From Branchiostoma floridae (taxonomy: Eukaryota > Chordata > Leptocardii > Amphioxiformes > Branchiostomatidae), in contig NC_049982.1 of assembly GCF_000003815.2 (NCBI RefSeq), positions 32,980,603 to 33,012,738 of the forward strand: a stretch of 32,136 nucleotides of DNA. The letters are read 5' to 3'. The translations under genes were made by a program, and so were the position numbers. Below the pieces are notes generated by a model. The model made no database searches. It had not been told where the DNA came from and saw only the letters and a program-made list of their open reading frames with translations. The stretch's first letter is position 1. Each line of letters opens with the position of its first letter. Below are positions 15,721 to 27,300 of this stretch, one piece after another.

Positions 15721-18190
15721 TGTGTATATTATCAGATAACCAAGGAGAATATGATAGTGTAACACGTCAACTTTAGATATCGGTGACAACAAATCAAATT
15801 TCCACACATAAAAAAAATCACACCAAATTATTTGTTGTTGATTAATTGGTCGATCGATTGAAATTGCTAGTTAGTATCAGGTCAGGTCCCTTATTACTAA
15901 CTAACTAACGTTACCAATTAAACGCTAACGTCAACATAAAGGAGGTCATTATTTGCCATTTGTTAGAAAACTCGTCAATATCTATGTAACGTTAATTCCA
16001 CTGTCTATATCAATATCCAATCGTGACCTTACTTATTCCACAGACCCTTGTAAAATAATGACATATAATTTAAATGTAATGCCCCGCATGTCATTATCCT
16101 ATAAACGTGAAACAACAAAGAGTGACAGATGAACAGCAGGACCTCTAGCCCGGAGCAACTGTCAATCAGTGACAGATTCTGGGCGTTTTTATTTGCTGCG
16201 CGATCGGATAAAGATATCACTACCATTCACGGGTCAACGCGCAGAAGCCTGTACCCGAACTGCTGCTTGTCGCGATATCTATTTGACACTTTGCTGAGAT
16301 CTTTAAAAACATTTGCATTTAATTGTTTTGTCACACGCCCACAACAGTCCTAAATAGGACATGATATTAAACAATACAACATAAGACAACTGGAGAAGAC
16401 AAACAAGGCAGCAGAGAAAATATTCAATGTTTCCCCGGGATATCATCTGATTCGTCCCCGAAAATGTGCAAACTCAGGAATTTATTTGGAATTGGAAATT
16501 TATTCATCTGAAATTGTGTAACAGTGGTGTTCAAGGACTGCTAAACCGAAGACGCCTAACGGCTTAAGCCTTTATGGCCGAACGGTTTGCACGTTCGATT
16601 TGTGATCCGGCTGCCCGGGTTCGGCGCGGGTTCGAATCCCGGGAGTCGGGGTGTTGTTTCTTTCTGTTCTTACTCGCACCTCTGGTTGTTTCACTGGTTC
16701 CCACGCCGGCCCTGTGATTAACAGGCTAGTATGTGCCACACAGGGATGTCGATCTCGGAGATTCGAGGACGAATCTTGAAAAGAAAAGGGGGAGTAGTGT
16801 AACAGTGGTGTTCAAGGACTGCTAAACCGAAGACGCCTAACGGCTTAAGCCTTTATGGCCGAACGGTTTGCACGTTCGATTTGTGATCCGGCTGCCCGGG
16901 TTTGGCGCGGGTTCGTATCCCGGGAGTCGGGGTGTTGTTTCTTTCTGTTCTTACTCGCCCCTCTGGTTGTTTCAATTGTGTCGACGGGATCGGTGAAGTT
17001 CAGAAGCCTGACGTGCTAACGTCTGATAAACGTTTTCGCGCATGTAAACAGAAGGTTACCGAATATCGTTTCCCCCGTGTATAAAGCACCTCTTTGTGTG
17101 ACCAACACAATACAAGACTTACGACAATCTGTCTTGAATTTTAATGTTGACACACTTCGCTGGTGGCACTTGACAAGCTCTGTTTAAAAAATCACACATT
17201 TTTGGGGGCACATTTACTGTTGCGTATTGAATCAAAAACTATATGAACAAGCGAACATATATTTTTTTATTCACCGGGTAACGTTAGCCATTTGACAAAT
17301 ACAAAGAGCATGCCTGTTAGACAACGAGCATGGCAGGACTGGATGTTTGTTGACAATGTAACACTAGAAGGACTCACCCTCCATTGGGTTTGGACTTTGT
17401 TCGACAAGAACACCCGCCATATATGCAAATGACTTCCTTTACCTGCAAAGTTGATATTTTTAAGTGGCGCCTTGGACGGCGGACGGAAGTGACAAATTTT
17501 AGGAGCAAACAATATTTGTATGCCACGCACTCCCTCATTAATTCTCTTCGAAATCGTAACTTATTACCAGTATTCATTCTTAGTACAAAAATGTAGTCAG
17601 ACTCGCTTTAGTGAAAATCAAATAATAGATTTGTCGTTCTCACCACAACCCCCTGGCTGTGCTGAACAGCCAAACCTATAAATTTAATGAATAAACAATG
17701 ATAAACAATAAAAGTGCACATTCACATTATTTTTCCCGCCAACATATTCTACCAGCGTTCATTTTTTTTCATGTTTTTATTTCCTCCCACCCGTAACAAT
17801 AACATTACCCCTCTGCTAGCAAATTTAAATTAAATACATGAAAGATTTGACCTATAGGACCGCCTCATCGATCGACTTGTCGGTAATATTGGGAAAAACA
17901 GCATTTTGATTATGTTGATTTTCAATGAAATATCAAAATGAGCTTTTGTAGATAAGTTAACGTTAATTGAAAATTGAGATATCTCTTGCATTAACTGAAT
18001 ATCAAATGAACAAAAACAATAAGAATATGAAAACGTGTTACGATTTGGATAATATTCTGTTCATGATATTACTGTAAAATTGCGTTGGTAGGCAGGTAAA
18101 ACCGTATCCTCCCAGCCGACTTCCTGTGGGGAACTTGTTGATTGTCTGAATGTGATGGATTGTGATTCATTCCAGAGGGGAAATGTGATT
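15721..18190. other. Divergent intergenic region
   Basis: Apart from the SINE pair at 16.5-17.0 kb I see no gene. It is rich in AACGTT palindromes and has an ATGCAAAT octamer at 17423-17430 followed by GACGGAAGTG (ETS-like) near 17482. Open frames here (for example 16029-16226, 17267-17596) show no domains. Confidence 0.5.
16516..16974 (+). mobile_element. Tandem pair of tRNA-derived SINEs
   Basis: Two direct copies of 178 bases, 16516-16693 and 16797-16974, with a period of 281 bases. I count three differences: TTCGGCG/TTTGGCG, TCGAAT/TCGTAT and CGCACC/CGCCCC. Each has a tRNA-like head with TATGGCCGAACGG as A-box and GGGTTCGAATCCC (GGGTTCGTATCCC in copy 2) as B-box, in the style of a long-variable-arm Leu/Ser tRNA. 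The tail TGTTTCTTTCTGTTCTTACT.. follows. Near-identity of the units implies a recent tandem duplication or unequal exchange. Confidence 0.85.
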
Positions 18191-18210
18191 ATGCAAATGA
18201 GCTGACGTCA
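18191..18210 (+). promoter_or_regulatory. Octamer plus CRE element of the ARID5 promoter
   Basis: ATGCAAAT (18191-18198) is a perfect POU octamer and TGACGTCA (18203-18210) a perfect palindromic CREB/ATF site. They are four bases apart and about 100 bases before the proposed ARID5 ATG. This is normal spacing for a TATA-less promoter with transcription starting around 18220-18270. Binding is inferred from the motifs only. Confidence 0.6.
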
Positions 18211-18277
18211 CCCGGCCGGTTCCAAACGCAGAACAGGCGGTGAGACGATCTGGGAGTAAAGGTGTCAATTTGAGTCC

Positions 18278-18283
18278 ATGTGA
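18278..18283 (+). promoter_or_regulatory. Start-stop uORF in the ARID5 leader
   Basis: ATGTGA: an upstream ATG followed at once by a stop, 25 bases before the proposed ARID5 start codon. Such minimal uORFs can stall ribosomes and reduce downstream initiation. It counts only if transcription starts to its left. Confidence 0.4.
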
Positions 18284-18307
18284 AATCCTCGACTAATCGC
18301 CCAAAAT

Positions 18308-18319
18308 ATGGACTTCCAG
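18308..18319 (+). CDS. ARID5: ARID5 coding exon 1 (four codons, proposed)
   Basis: ATG GAC TTC CAG|GTACGA gives MDFQ. It has a good Kozak context (A at -3, G at +4) and a consensus donor in phase 0, and it joins exactly to TGG GTT GGT (WVGS). Human ARID5B has MEPNSLQ before WVGS, also ending in Gln. The competing start is an in-frame ATG at 19310 contiguous with exon 2 (MNMSFLQ), but that stretch, TGTCTTTCCTGCAG, is also a very good splice acceptor. Confidence 0.6.
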
Positions 18320-21300
18320 GTACGAAACTAGCCCCAATATTTTCTGACATACATAGGAAACCACTGATATTAGTTAGAGAATTTTTAACCTCGCCAAGAG
18401 GACGTAACGTTAAATTTTGTAAAGCGATCTCGGCGCGGTTTGTATTGCGATGTTTGTGTAGCGAATCGAACGCTCGGTGACCTTTGTTGTGTAAAATTTT
18501 GTTTCGCATTCCTTCACTCTCACTGCTCCAAATGTACCCAAATTTTACTCTGTTTATTCACGTATATATTCTTGTGTAGTCCCTTGTTCGATACCTGCTA
18601 GAATAATTCCAGAATCCTGTAGTAATCATGCCGTGTGTTCATCTTAGATTTGTATATTGAAAGGTGATGCCAAGTTTTTATTTGTGGAGCACCCGCCGGG
18701 GATCGTTGCAGATTCTGTTTTCTTACTGTATTCAAAAATCGGAAATTGTTGTTGTTTGTAATATTGGCATTTGTGAACAATGTTCTTTTAATGATGATGT
18801 CTAGAAATACAGACATTTGACACAAATTATTATTTTTCAATTGAAATGAATAAACTGGAATTTCCGTAAATTATGGTTCAATCTGTTTCTCATTTGAAGA
18901 ACTTCGCTTTTTTACAAAGAATTTAAGAGATGAATTTCAACCAATCTGTATACTAGTAGTCAACTGGCCAAGTCTCAAAGTTTAAAAAAAAATGCAGTGA
19001 AAAATAAAGTCATTTGTTTTGCATCTGTAACCAATTATCTGACTACAAAGTTACTCAGTTACTGGGGTGTATGCTGACATTACAAAATTGTTCTACAATT
19101 CACTGTGACATTTTGTACATATTTTGTTGAAGAGTCATGATAGGAGGGATAAGTTCACAATTTTTTGTGGTATAAATAAGGAATAAAGTTTACCAAATTT
19201 TGCAATATTTGATGAACCTATGAGTTCCTCCCTGTCATTTGTATTTGTGCAACATTCCCTTGTTTTTGGACAAGTCCTATTCATCATGAGATAAGACTTA
19301 GAGTTGGAAATGAATATGTCTTTCCTGCAGTGGGTTGGTAGCTCCTGTGGCCAGCATGGACCTTACACTTTCTACAAGGCCTTCAGATTCTCCCACGAAG
19401 GAAAGCCAAGAATTTTGTCTCTGGGGGAATTTTTCTTCCTTCGGTATGAGCCGGAAGCTCCGCTGTGCTTGGGCGAACTGCAGCTCTTGTGGGAAGACCA
19501 TAACAACCAACAACTGCTGTCCAGTAGTAGGTTGTATTTCCTTCCTGAAGACACACCGCAGGGACGCGACGAAGAACATGGCCAGGTAAAAACATTATTT
19601 TCTAACAACTCTAGATGTACTCAAAAACAATGAAACAATTCCGCACAAAAAGTGTATAGGAATATATAATTGTCTGAACATCACTGCATTGTTTCTGTTA
19701 AATCATACTCAATGGATGAAATAAATTCAACTTGTGATTCCCCTAGCTGTTATAGATTACTTGTTGAAGAAAATTTGTCTTAGAAAATTTGTCTTCAACA
19801 AGTTTGTTTGACTTTGGCTGGATTGTTTAATGTGGAGATTCAATACGGACCAGCTAAGCAACCCAGAATACATTGTCTGCTATATGTTTACTTCTAGCTC
19901 CAGCCCAGCCATTTGCCCCCCAGGGGTTCGATTTTTTTCAACTTTCAATGCTGCTTTTATTTCTTTCTTGGAATGTCAGCTTGCATGGAAATTAATGGGA
20001 TATGGATAAAAAGATAAAGAGATAAATGATGATTAAAGGCTTATGGACATAACCAATTTTGAGCTAGTCCTGAAATTGGCATTTGTAATTTGTAAACAAG
20101 GTGGTACTGTAAGAAATGGAAAAATCAGTAAGTTGTTGCAAGGACACATTTTTGAGACTTTAAATAGCTCACATGTTTCATTCGCATCTAAATTGAGATT
20201 TGGCCAAAATATTTCACTACATAAACATACTACTTATCATCCCTTTGTAAGAAAATGGCAAAGCATCACTGTTGTTTTAACATGGCAGAAATTCTTTCGC
20301 ATCCCCAATTAAGGATTTCTACTGTTGTCAATAGGAAAATGTATCCATGCTACCTTTTTGATTAGTTGTTATTGCTCTGTATTTTTCTAGATAAGATTGT
20401 TTTCATGCAGCAGACTTTTCATGAGGTGTAGAAAAGAATTTCTACATTTTTCACTCTTGACTTGTATTTTAAATACATATTGTCTCCTGAATTTACCCAG
20501 CTAGTAAGTATCCTCAATTAGAATTAGCAACTGTTGCAAATGTTTAAATGTTTCTTTTTTTTAGAGGGAAAAATGGATTGTAATGACAAATAGGGTTTGT
20601 CAAGAAGTACGTTATTGGATACCTCTGAGGACATATTTGTTTACTGTCCAGGTTACAACCAGAATGAATGTGTATGATATGGTAATATCCTGTCCCCAGA
20701 TATAGCATACACTTCCCATGGGACACTGGCACAACTATTAACTCATGAATATGTGGAAGTATTTTCATCATTTGGCCATATTGAAATATTTGTGGATATT
20801 CAACAAGTCAGACTGCTCTTTGTTTTTTGGCGGGTATGCTTGTTTGCACCACAAAGACAGCTGAAATAAAAGGGTGGACTGTCAACATAGGATGTCTACA
20901 ATGCAAACACATTCCACACTAGAGTCTTGTTATCTGCTTATGATGCCCCAAATTTCTGAAACACATAAATGAAAATTGCACATCTTTTCACGTTGGAACA
21001 GAATATTTTATTTTGTTACCAGTAGGTTAGTGGCCTGCTGCCACCCCTGCCCCTTATGAATGTGTTGAAAAACGTTTGCTATTTGAATAACAAAAGGACA
21101 AAAGACAGACAAATATGCTTCATGGCTTAGGGGCACTTTGACAAGGTTGTTAATTATTTTATTTCCACTTTTTATTGGCAGCGTATGATTTTTCACAGTA
21201 TATCATTTTGGCATATTTCCCTTTATTGTACAGCTGTAGTTGATGATTTTTCGGTGGATGTTGCGACTGTTATACTGTTGCGCCATTGCTTGTTGTTTGT

Positions 21301-24300
21301 GTAAGGGACAATGGTCAATTCTTTGTCCGTGAATTTTGTTTGACAAAAGTTGAGTGAAATGCAATAAGGCAGAGGCAATCACCCCGGTGTAATAGTATCT
21401 GGGACCTTCTTGCCAGCATGTAGTTCTGTAATTACATACTTGGTGCACAGTGTCTGACGACAAGAAATACCAAATTGAGTACAGCCTTTTTCGCGGGCCA
21501 ATAAACCGAGCAGCTGTTTTCTCAGAATTGCTCAATATTTCTCTCAAATTGTCTGAGGAGAATTTTTGTGAAATTTCATGAATATGTTTGCATGTTGAAT
21601 GAGATAAGAAGGGAGAAAGGTTGTCTAATTGTTTGTTCTGTTGTAATTGGATCTGTGCCCAAAAGGGAGGTTTTGTTTGGCCAGTTTAATGGGAGAAACT
21701 ATTCTGATCTTCTGCAGGGGTCTGCCTTGTGCGATATCACAATCCAGCAAAGACCATAACATTTATCTTTAATAACTGAAATTGTGTAATGCTGGCCACT
21801 GCTAGGCAATGCTATTCATGAAATTCTAATTGTTTGTTCACATGGGCAAACCTGGACTGAATGAATTCTTTACAATATTTATTGACTTTTGCTGTCTACT
21901 TAGCTTGTAGATGGAATATCTTTTTCACACCTGGTATTGTGTTGACCACCTTTTCAACATTTGGAATGCATGTCTATATGACTCACCGCTTGCCTTTAAG
22001 CACAGGAAACACTAATCACACAATTAGTTCCAGACAGGAAAAGGGACTAAATTCCATATTATACTTCATTCTGTGTCTTTTGTTCTGCAATTTTCTAATA
22101 AAAAAACATCTTTCTTCTATATTAGCCAGATCCTTTTGAGTACTAGTAACAAAATATTTGTTATTTCCCCTTCATCGTGGAGATTGGTCTGCATGGTTGG
22201 AGGTCCAGTCCATTTTCATCAAAGGGACACAGACTGTATTCTGTTTGGATTTGTAACTTATATGACTGTATTGCTTAACCTGGTAATAGTAGGGAAAATT
22301 TTAATCTTATTGACAGACTAGCCTGTCAGTTGCCAGAAAAATATTTAATAACAGGCTAGCCTGTCAAAAGCTGTCAAAATACCCTTTACCCTGACTGAGT
22401 GTAGCATTGAATGTTTCGAAACATGTACACATGTTACATCCTTTAGGCTACGTTTAGGACACTTGACTTTGACTTTATTGACAATGAGACAAGTCATTAC
22501 ACGGGTCTGCCTAGGCAGCTTGGTTTGGGCTAAGTTAATTGTAATGTTTTCTGCTGTAGCATGAGGTGGTGGCTGTTAGCCAGAAACTGATCCTGAGGGT
22601 CCAGGACCTAGCCTCATGGACATGCAGCGGGAAGGACTGGCCGCATGGTCTAGTGGTCCTGCCAGAGGACACAGGGAAGGGTCTATCTGCAGGCAGCCTG
22701 GCAGAGAGAATACAGCGCTTCTCACTCAACGGCACACTGAATATCTCTGATGTACAAAAGGAAAGGCAGGAAACAGGTAAAGAAACACTTTAGAAATGCC
22801 TCATTATTTGTATTTATTATGATATAATGAAAGAAGGTGCAGTAATCTGTTATTAGGAATAAATCTCGTAAGACGACTTATTTCATTGTACTGACCAAGG
22901 AGGTTGAAAGAGTCAACCTCCTTGTACTGACCTACCCGCACTTTGCTCTAAATACATGTACCGTAAATCATGTAACAGATGCTATGGTTTAATTTCTAGT
23001 TTTTGCAGTGCCTCTGCAAACACGTTTTTGTACTTCAATATTTTTTTGACATGGAATATAAAATGCTGCAAAAGACTCCTTTCCTCTCCTACTGTGAAAT
23101 TGAAATAATGAAAAATTTACAATATATTTAGTTATGTGGAGCCCCAAAGTTTTACTAATTTTTGTATTGCTTCCTCAGTTCAGTTGTACTGTGTAGCAAA
23201 TAATGTATGACTACATTTCGATTCTCTAGGAGCGCAAAGCGATGACGAACCCAGCGTGATCGTTTTAAGCTACCCCCGGTACTGTCGCTTCCGCGCCATC
23301 AAGAGACGGTTGGCAGCAGTAGCCAATCCATGGCTGAGGGGAAAGTTATCCGCCGCATTGGGAGGGTTCAGTGTTGTCAGGAAAACTCACATCATGTACT
23401 GTCAGGACAGCTTCCACCATCACGACCTCTATGATCATCCACACATCTGTGATGAGCTAGGTAGGTTTATCTAGATTTTCTCACACGTATGTCGTACCTC
23501 ACTCCAAAAATCTACCTTTGTATTCTCCAAGCAGAGGTTTCGGTCAGGGGGATAGTAGTCGCTTGAATTTCTTTCGGCTGTCTTCTTAGGCAGTAAGAAG
23601 CACGGCTGTTCTGTAACAGTAATTTAGTTCACCTAGCAATTCCTGGATCGTTGGTCAACGTTGCATTGAAATCACATTCATTACTCCCATCAACCACAAC
23701 CTTTGTATCAGGGTTGTAGCTAGCCTGAAATCATTTTCCGTCCCCTCGATCCTATCGAGCGCTGAAGGCACAACATTCCTAGGGGGTCCATGGGCGGAAA
23801 AAAATTGGGGTAAAGATATTAGGGCTAACACAAAACTTTAAGAACAATAATTTTTCCACTTGAAAAAAAGCAAACAAACTCTACCACTGTACAATGGCTG
23901 CATCTGTTGGTTGAAAATTATAAAAAGTACAGTTTTTAAGTATGTACTTATGTCCTTCTTGAGCGAAAAATTTAATTGCAAAATGATAAATGTACCCACA
24001 CTGGTAATGACCTTACAAATAGGTACATTTGATGCCCTGGAACAGCCTAAACAATGAATAGTGAAAATTTGTAGAATGGAAGCCGTGGTGAATTTTTTTG
24101 ATCTTCAGAGAAATAGGAATGGGCGATTCTGAGAACCAATCTATAAGATGGTGTTGGTTAGAAATGGCAGTTTTCCCCATCCATTCACGAAGTTGTCTGT
24201 GTCCCCGTGGGACTACGCAAGAACTAGCTGATCAAGAATGGGGAAAGTTAAAGCTGACTGTATTATACTTAGCAGGATGTCCTCTCTGAGTAATGCAACT

Positions 24301-27300
24301 TGCAAGTGGTTGTCTTGTCTGGGAAGTGTTGTTGTTTCACCATGTGTGAATTGAGCAACAATGCCACCTTTATTTGGTCAGTAACAGGAAGCTGAGTCCT
24401 CAGTAATTAACAGGTCAATCACATCAAATAATAGAATAGTTTGGTCCATGAATTACTGACATTTGGATTTTGATACAGAGAAGTAAGAATAAATGATGCT
24501 GATTAATTAATTTGATGTAAAAAAACATTTGCAAACTAACTTAAAGGGAGAAGCCATCTGAAATTTTTAGAATGAAATAGTGGAGGTATGTGAGTTTTAT
24601 ATATAATAGATTTATATGATAACAAAGCACATACTATGCTTGGAGATAATGTCTGTATACAGAGAAGGGGATATTTCCTGTAGAGTTTCTCCCCCTTACC
24701 CAACTTATGGTACAAACTGGTGTTTCAAAGTTTTGAGATATTTGCATGGACCCTGATGAAGCTTGCTTCCCAGGAAATACCCACTACAGACTGTATAATT
24801 GTATGAGAATGAAGGTCTGGGTTTACATCATGGAATAAATCATTATGTATTATGTTCACATAATCATTGATAGTATACTGAGATAAAAGTTATGGAACAA
24901 TTAAAGTTTGCTTTGCAGGAAAAGAAAACATAAACAGTTTATCCTGTCTTTAGAGCCTTACCGCTTACGTGTAAAATTGCAATCATTATGCACCAACTTA
25001 CCAGCAGGACCTGAGGACAATGGAATGCTTTGAAAATCAATACTGTACAATGGTGAATTTTGGCTACATTTTTACATGGTGCCCATGCCAGGGGAAATTT
25101 GCATTTCTCCTCACTCATGGAACATTGGGAATTCTTTACCATGTAGATCTATCATGTAATTTCTTTTGAAAGGGACAAAATTGTAGCACTGTAGCCTATT
25201 CTTGTGTTGCTACCCAGATAATTTATCTCATTCTGCGGTAACTAGTTGTTGTTTTAGATGCAGGGAATGAAAGTGAAGTGTCATTGGGGTTACTCCCAAC
25301 TGAGAAATAATTTCCGATGATATAGAATATTTTGATATAGAATATTTTCCCATAGGAGTTAGTAAATTAATAGTACTGCCCCACCTACTTACATCTGTAT
25401 ACTGTATTATGTCAAAGTTACTAAATGAAAGAAGTTAGTTATCATGTGGTCTGAGGCAATATTGAGGACCTTTTAGTTACTGGGAACAGTAAAATGCATG
25501 TTCATATAGCCCATGGAATATACAGCTGGGGGGGGGGGGTCTCTCCGGAGGGTTAATGATAAACTGCTGACCTGCAGCAAATGTGAATCCCCCTGAAGGG
25601 ATCATTTCAACAGGTGGAAGTGCTCCTATTCAAATTTAAGGACACCTACTGAAGTATTACACATAACAATCTGGAACAGGGGTAATTTTTTAAAGGGCTA
25701 CATTTTTGCTGTTGATAAGAAAACTAAAGACAAGCAATATTTGTTTTATTCTTGTTGAAATTTCACCTTGAAACATTGTTGAACTTTTTGCGTTTTCCCC
25801 TTGAAGGATTTGTGCTACATTCTTGTGTCCTTGTGATCCCAGCTGAACATAAATCATCTGTTGAGCTATTTCCCAATCTGTAGTCAACAGAAGAGTCCTT
25901 TCTTTGTTTATCATATAGTCACATAACAACTCACATTATTCAGGATTAGTGTAGTGCTCTCCAAAACAGAGTATATTATATTATGGCAAAGAGTCATTCA
26001 TATGTTCAGACATACTTTATAAAATTTAAATACAGTAAAAATTAAATATTTGGCTATAGAATTAAGATACAACTGTTGACTAATATTTCTACTAAGCTTT
26101 TTGTACATTCTGAATTGGCTATTGCACCCACTGCTGTTGTGAAAGTGTGGGACAGAGGAATGGCTAATTTGTTACACATGCCTTTTCCTGTCATAGCCAT
26201 AAACAACCTTGAGTCTGGACACGGAGCATTGCGCAACTTACATTGCAGATATTTTAGGGGAAACATTGACATTTCTTCTACTCAGCCCAGCTGAGCTCAT
26301 TGTTCTAATTGCACTAGTAGTGAGTAATTTTGGTTGAAAAATTTAATATTTGTTATGAATACAGACAGCTGGATTGTATCAGAGTGTGTGTGGTGTTTTG
26401 GGTCAGTTCCATACTTTATACAGAATATAGACATCAGGGCATGCATGGGAAGAACTAGTGTAGTACATGTATTTTAATAAATAAGACATCTTTAGCCATG
26501 TAATTCAGATGAAATTGAGGCAATTATTTAAGAGAATATTTAAATGAAATTTACTTGTATACCTAGACAACACTTTATGATGTTTATCCGAAATGAGCCA
26601 ATATTTTCTAGATATATTGCCAGCTACATATTTTACACCCACTGATAAATCAGAAGGATTATAAAAGTGTTTTTGCTGAGGAGACATTGGCAAGATCAGT
26701 TTCAGCCCATGTGGGAAGTCCAGGGCACAGAAGAGGTCAGAGGTCAGAATTAATCACTGTCATGTCGAATGTGTGTTATTCTCTACAGCTCAGTACCTCT
26801 TCTTCTCTCATTATATGCACTTCATTATCTCACATACAATTATTCATGATAATCATCACTAAAAATATTGTATAGTTTACCGTCGCTGTATTTGTCAATC
26901 TTGATGTATTTATTTTATATAGTTGTCTTCATAGTATTGTACTCCCTCTCCATATACTTACTGGTTCCCCCCTAACACATTTCTCTGCTGAGTGATTAAC
27001 TCCCAGCCAGCTCACAAAGTCCTTTGTTATAGAAAGTAATTAAACCATATCCCTGTGGGAGATACTGTCTCATTATATTATTCCAGATTTTGTGGGAAAT
27101 ATAATTTAGGCGCAATATTTCTAATCACTACATGTATACAAATATATGCATCATCACGTTACAGATATCACTGCTATTAGTTATAGTTTAAAAATAGCTG
27201 AACTCAGGACAGTAAAGTCAAGATGGTTGGTGGCATAATGTGGCAGGGCGTTGTTGGATAAGAGCGTTCTCAAATAACACTAGCAATTTACACAAGAACA

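Noticed and set aside
15446-15807. Minus-strand open frames in the promoter region
   Set aside because: No domain or splice context, and they overlap ETS, E-box and CCAAT words. They look like leader or promoter sequence.
16561-16650. Functional Leu/Ser tRNA genes (also the copy about 281 bases right)
   Set aside because: The heads look tRNA-derived, but they are embedded in a repeated 178-base unit with a common tail and I could not build a clean cloverleaf.
19297-19608. Minus-strand open frames opposite ARID5 exon 2
   Set aside because: They are antisense shadows of the conserved ARID5 exon and contain no domain.
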